The notes under the pieces are model-generated. The model was given only the letters and a program-made list of their open reading frames with translations, did not search any database and was not told the DNA's origin. Positions 6,037-7,786 of a stretch of DNA of 7,786 bases are shown here, one piece after another; the first letter of the stretch is position 1; each line of letters begins with the position of its first letter. The stretch is taken from positions 1 through 7,786 of the forward strand of contig CANHXF010000074.1 of assembly GCA_947464515.1 (NCBI GenBank). Direction: 5' to 3'. The DNA comes from Flavobacteriales bacterium. Its GTDB lineage: Bacteria > Bacteroidota > Bacteroidia > NS11-12g > UBA955. The translations under genes were made by a program, and so were the position numbers.

Positions 6037-7500
6037 ATGATGCTCACACTACCTAAAAAATCATTCAACTTATTGAATAAGAAGTTGTTATCATTGTTGA
6101 TGGCTTGCATGGCCACGGTAATGTCTTTTGCGCAAGCAGCAGGCGATGTCATTCAACCCCCGCAGGAATTTGATCCTAGCAGTTGGAATTGGATGAATAT
6201 TTTGATTTGCGCGTTGATTTTGTTAATCACTTTGGTGATTGCTCGCGCTTTCGATATTGGCAGTTTGGCAGAAAAAATCACAGGCAAAAAGATTGTGAAT
6301 CCTCACAAGATAAATGGCATTGTGGGAATGGTAGTATTAATCTTAGGCTTCATCGGTTTTTGGTATGAAATGAAGTACCATGGCAAATATTTGTTGTTGT
6401 CGAACGCGGCTTCTGAGCACGGCGCCGAATTGGACTCCATGTTTATGTGGACTTTCTGGTTCACGTTTGCGGTGTTTATTTTAACAGAATTCTTGTTGTT
6501 CTATTTCATGATTCGTTACTACTATCGTGAGGATCGTAAGGCGGATTATTTCTTTCATAATAATAAATTGGAGATTGTTTGGACGATCGTACCAGCAATC
6601 GTATTGACATTCTTAGTATTGCGTGGATTTAATGTTTGGACGAAAATCACACAGACGCCAAACGACAAAGCCGAGGAGGTAGAAATTTTTGCTTATCAGT
6701 TTGGTTGGAAGGCGCGTTATGCCGGAGAAGACAAGAAATTGGGTGAGAATAGTTTTGTAATGATTTCTGGTACTAATCCTTTGGGATTGGCAGTGGAAGA
6801 CGAGGCGGACAAATTGAAAGCTTCATTGCAAGCGGAAATCGACGAAATCAAAGCAAAGTTGGCATCGGCCAATGACTCAACTATCGTTTGGAGAGCTGCA
6901 TTGAATAAAATGGAATCTACTGGGTTGAAAAATACCTACGAGTCAGAATATGACGCTTTGAGAGAAAAGGTATTGGATGCCGAAAGTGGTGCTTATGTCC
7001 GTTTGATGGAAAAAGAAATCAAGCGGAAAGAAACGAACATCAAGCGTGTAGACTTGTTCAAGAGCAAGCCAGAGATTTTCAATAAGGATGCTTATGATGA
7101 CCGTGTTACTACAGAAATCGTATTGATTAAGAATAAGCCTTATATGTTCCGTTTCCGTGCACGCGACGTGATTCACTCTGCTTACATGCCTGAATTCCGT
7201 GCCCAGATGAACTGTGTACCAGGAATGAGCACTGTGTTTCCATTCACGCCTATCAAAACAACGACAGAAGCGCGTAAGGCAAAAGGAAACGACAAATTCG
7301 ATTATTATTTGTATTGCAATAAAATTTGCGGTGCGGCCCACTACAACATGAAAATCAAAATCACGGTTGTTGGTTCGGAAGCCGAATATCAAACATGGTT
7401 GGCTGCGCAGGCCAAGGTAGTTGCTCCTCCGGTTGAGGCGACTCCTGCGACTCCTGCGTCTGACTCAACTGCCGTTGTACCCGCCATTGCGGTTAACTAA
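6037..7500 (+). CDS. coxB: Cytochrome c oxidase subunit II (CuA subunit)
   Basis: CoxB takes electrons from cytochrome c (or a quinol-oxidising partner) through its CuA centre and hands them to CoxA. From ATG 6037 it has 487 residues: a signal-like hydrophobic stretch (16-34), membrane helices near 53-71, 93-112, 134-161 and 179-201, then a periplasmic cupredoxin domain. The aromatic patch is YQFGW at 220-224. CuA ligands are H380, C427, C431, H435 and M438, in CNKICGAAHYNM. Lys429 replaces the usual Glu, which in other oxidases binds through its backbone only; I recall the same Lys in other Bacteroidota. Residues about 257-354 form a charged helical insertion absent from ordinary CoxB. The tail is rich in Pro, Ala and Thr, with a 9-bp repeat (GCGACTCCT at 7438 and 7447). 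A TTG start at 6010 is also possible and sits 4 nt after the promoter box; the ATG is preferred. Confidence 0.93.
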   Translation: MMLTLPKKSFNLLNKKLLSLLMACMATVMSFAQAAGDVIQPPQEFDPSSWNWMNILICALILLITLVIARAFDIGSLAEKITGKKIVNPHKINGIVGMVVLILGFIGFWYEMKYHGKYLLLSNAASEHGAELDSMFMWTFWFTFAVFILTEFLLFYFMIRYYYREDRKADYFFHNNKLEIVWTIVPAIVLTFLVLRGFNVWTKITQTPNDKAEEVEIFAYQFGWKARYAGEDKKLGENSFVMISGTNPLGLAVEDEADKLKASLQAEIDEIKAKLASANDSTIVWRAALNKMESTGLKNTYESEYDALREKVLDAESGAYVRLMEKEIKRKETNIKRVDLFKSKPEIFNKDAYDDRVTTEIVLIKNKPYMFRFRARDVIHSAYMPEFRAQMNCVPGMSTVFPFTPIKTTTEARKAKGNDKFDYYLYCNKICGAAHYNMKIKITVVGSEAEYQTWLAAQAKVVAPPVEATPATPASDSTAVVPAIAVN

Positions 7501-7533
7501 TTTATCAATTTAAAAAGAATCAATCATATTCAT

Positions 7534-7786
7534 ATGAGCACTTCAACATCACACGCAGCAGATCACCACGGTCACGATCACCATCACAAGGAGTCGTTTA
7601 TTAGCAAGTACGTTTTCTCGATGGATCACAAGATGATCTCCAAACAGTTCTTGATTACAGGAATTATTATGGGGGTTATTGGAATGGGTATGTCGTTGTT
7701 ATTCCGTTTGCAATTGGCTTGGCCCGATGAGCAATTCGGTATATTGGAAATGTTATTAGGCAAATGGGCCGTTGATGGAAAATTGG
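7534..7786 (+). CDS. coxA: Cytochrome c oxidase subunit I, N-terminal part (cut by window end)
   Basis: The first 84 codons are present and the frame stays open to the window edge. CoxA holds haem a, the haem a3-CuB site and the proton channels, and reduces oxygen to water. The stretch FISKYVFSMDHKMISKQFLITG (residues 22-43, roughly) matches the opening of subunit I in Bacteroidota, with the conserved DHK just before the first membrane helix (about 38-58), followed by LLFRLQLAWP and the LLGKW motif. The catalytic histidines lie beyond the window. The first 18 residues are unusually His-rich (HAADHHGHDHHH). The gene begins 33 nt after coxB with no terminator between, so they form one operon. 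Confidence 0.92.
   Translation, partial: MSTSTSHAADHHGHDHHHKESFISKYVFSMDHKMISKQFLITGIIMGVIGMGMSLLFRLQLAWPDEQFGILEMLLGKWAVDGKL

Noticed and set aside
6943..7392. Long open frame on the minus strand opposite coxB
   Set aside because: The plus strand here encodes the conserved CuA domain. The antisense frame has a low-complexity, Phe/His/Ile-rich composition with no domain.
1..7786. CRISPR array, tRNA or rRNA genes, phage or defence system
   Set aside because: No regularly spaced repeats, cloverleaf-like sequences, rRNA segments or defence-type proteins were seen on either strand. The HD protein fits the housekeeping SAMHD1/COG1078 type, and nothing beside it suggests a defence role.

Overview
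The window looks like a chromosomal segment of a member of the Bacteroidota. Three things point there: TAnnTTTG-type -7 promoter boxes just upstream of genes with no convincing Shine-Dalgarno sequences, a lipoprotein of the head-GIN (DUF2807) type common in this phylum, and a CoxB/CoxA pair of Bacteroidota type (four-helix CoxB with a CNKICG copper motif, CoxA starting near FISKYVFSMDHKMISKQFLITG). No genus can be named from the sequence alone.

Layout. Positions 1-141 are AT-rich and hold no gene that I can see. Positions 142-1491 form one apparently intact IS4-family insertion sequence with a minus-strand DDE transposase, short imperfect terminal inverted repeats (CTGTCCTAAA / CTGTCCAAAA) and a perfect 11-bp hairpin in the transposase leader. 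Next comes a two-gene minus-strand operon: a GIN-domain lipoprotein (2289-3053) followed after 2 nt by a rhomboid-family intramembrane serine protease (1546-2286), with a candidate terminator hairpin at 1518-1535. A 47-bp divergent gap separates the lipoprotein from a plus-strand gene for an exported TPR protein (3101-3709). Then come an HD-domain phosphohydrolase related to SAMHD1/COG1078 (3731-4960) and rsmA, the 16S rRNA dimethyladenosine transferase (4957-5862 or a shorter form from 5089), which overlaps the HD gene by 4 nt. After a 174-bp gap carrying a good Bacteroidota promoter, the cytochrome c oxidase genes begin: coxB (6037-7500) and the first 84 codons of coxA (7534 to the window edge).

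How the genes work together. CoxB (CuA subunit) and CoxA (haem-copper subunit) form the core of the terminal oxidase and are very probably co-transcribed from the promoter at 5974-6005. HD hydrolase and rsmA look translationally coupled housekeeping genes. The lipoprotein and rhomboid protease are tightly coupled, but their joint role is unknown. The insertion sequence lies directly downstream of that operon in the same orientation, so read-through could reach the transposase unless the two hairpins block it.

I found no clearly new system. The points most worth a second look are a roughly 100-residue charged, probably coiled-coil insertion in the CoxB copper domain, a repeated spacing of promoter boxes exactly 4 nt before start codons (suggesting leaderless mRNAs), and the leader hairpin of the insertion sequence.
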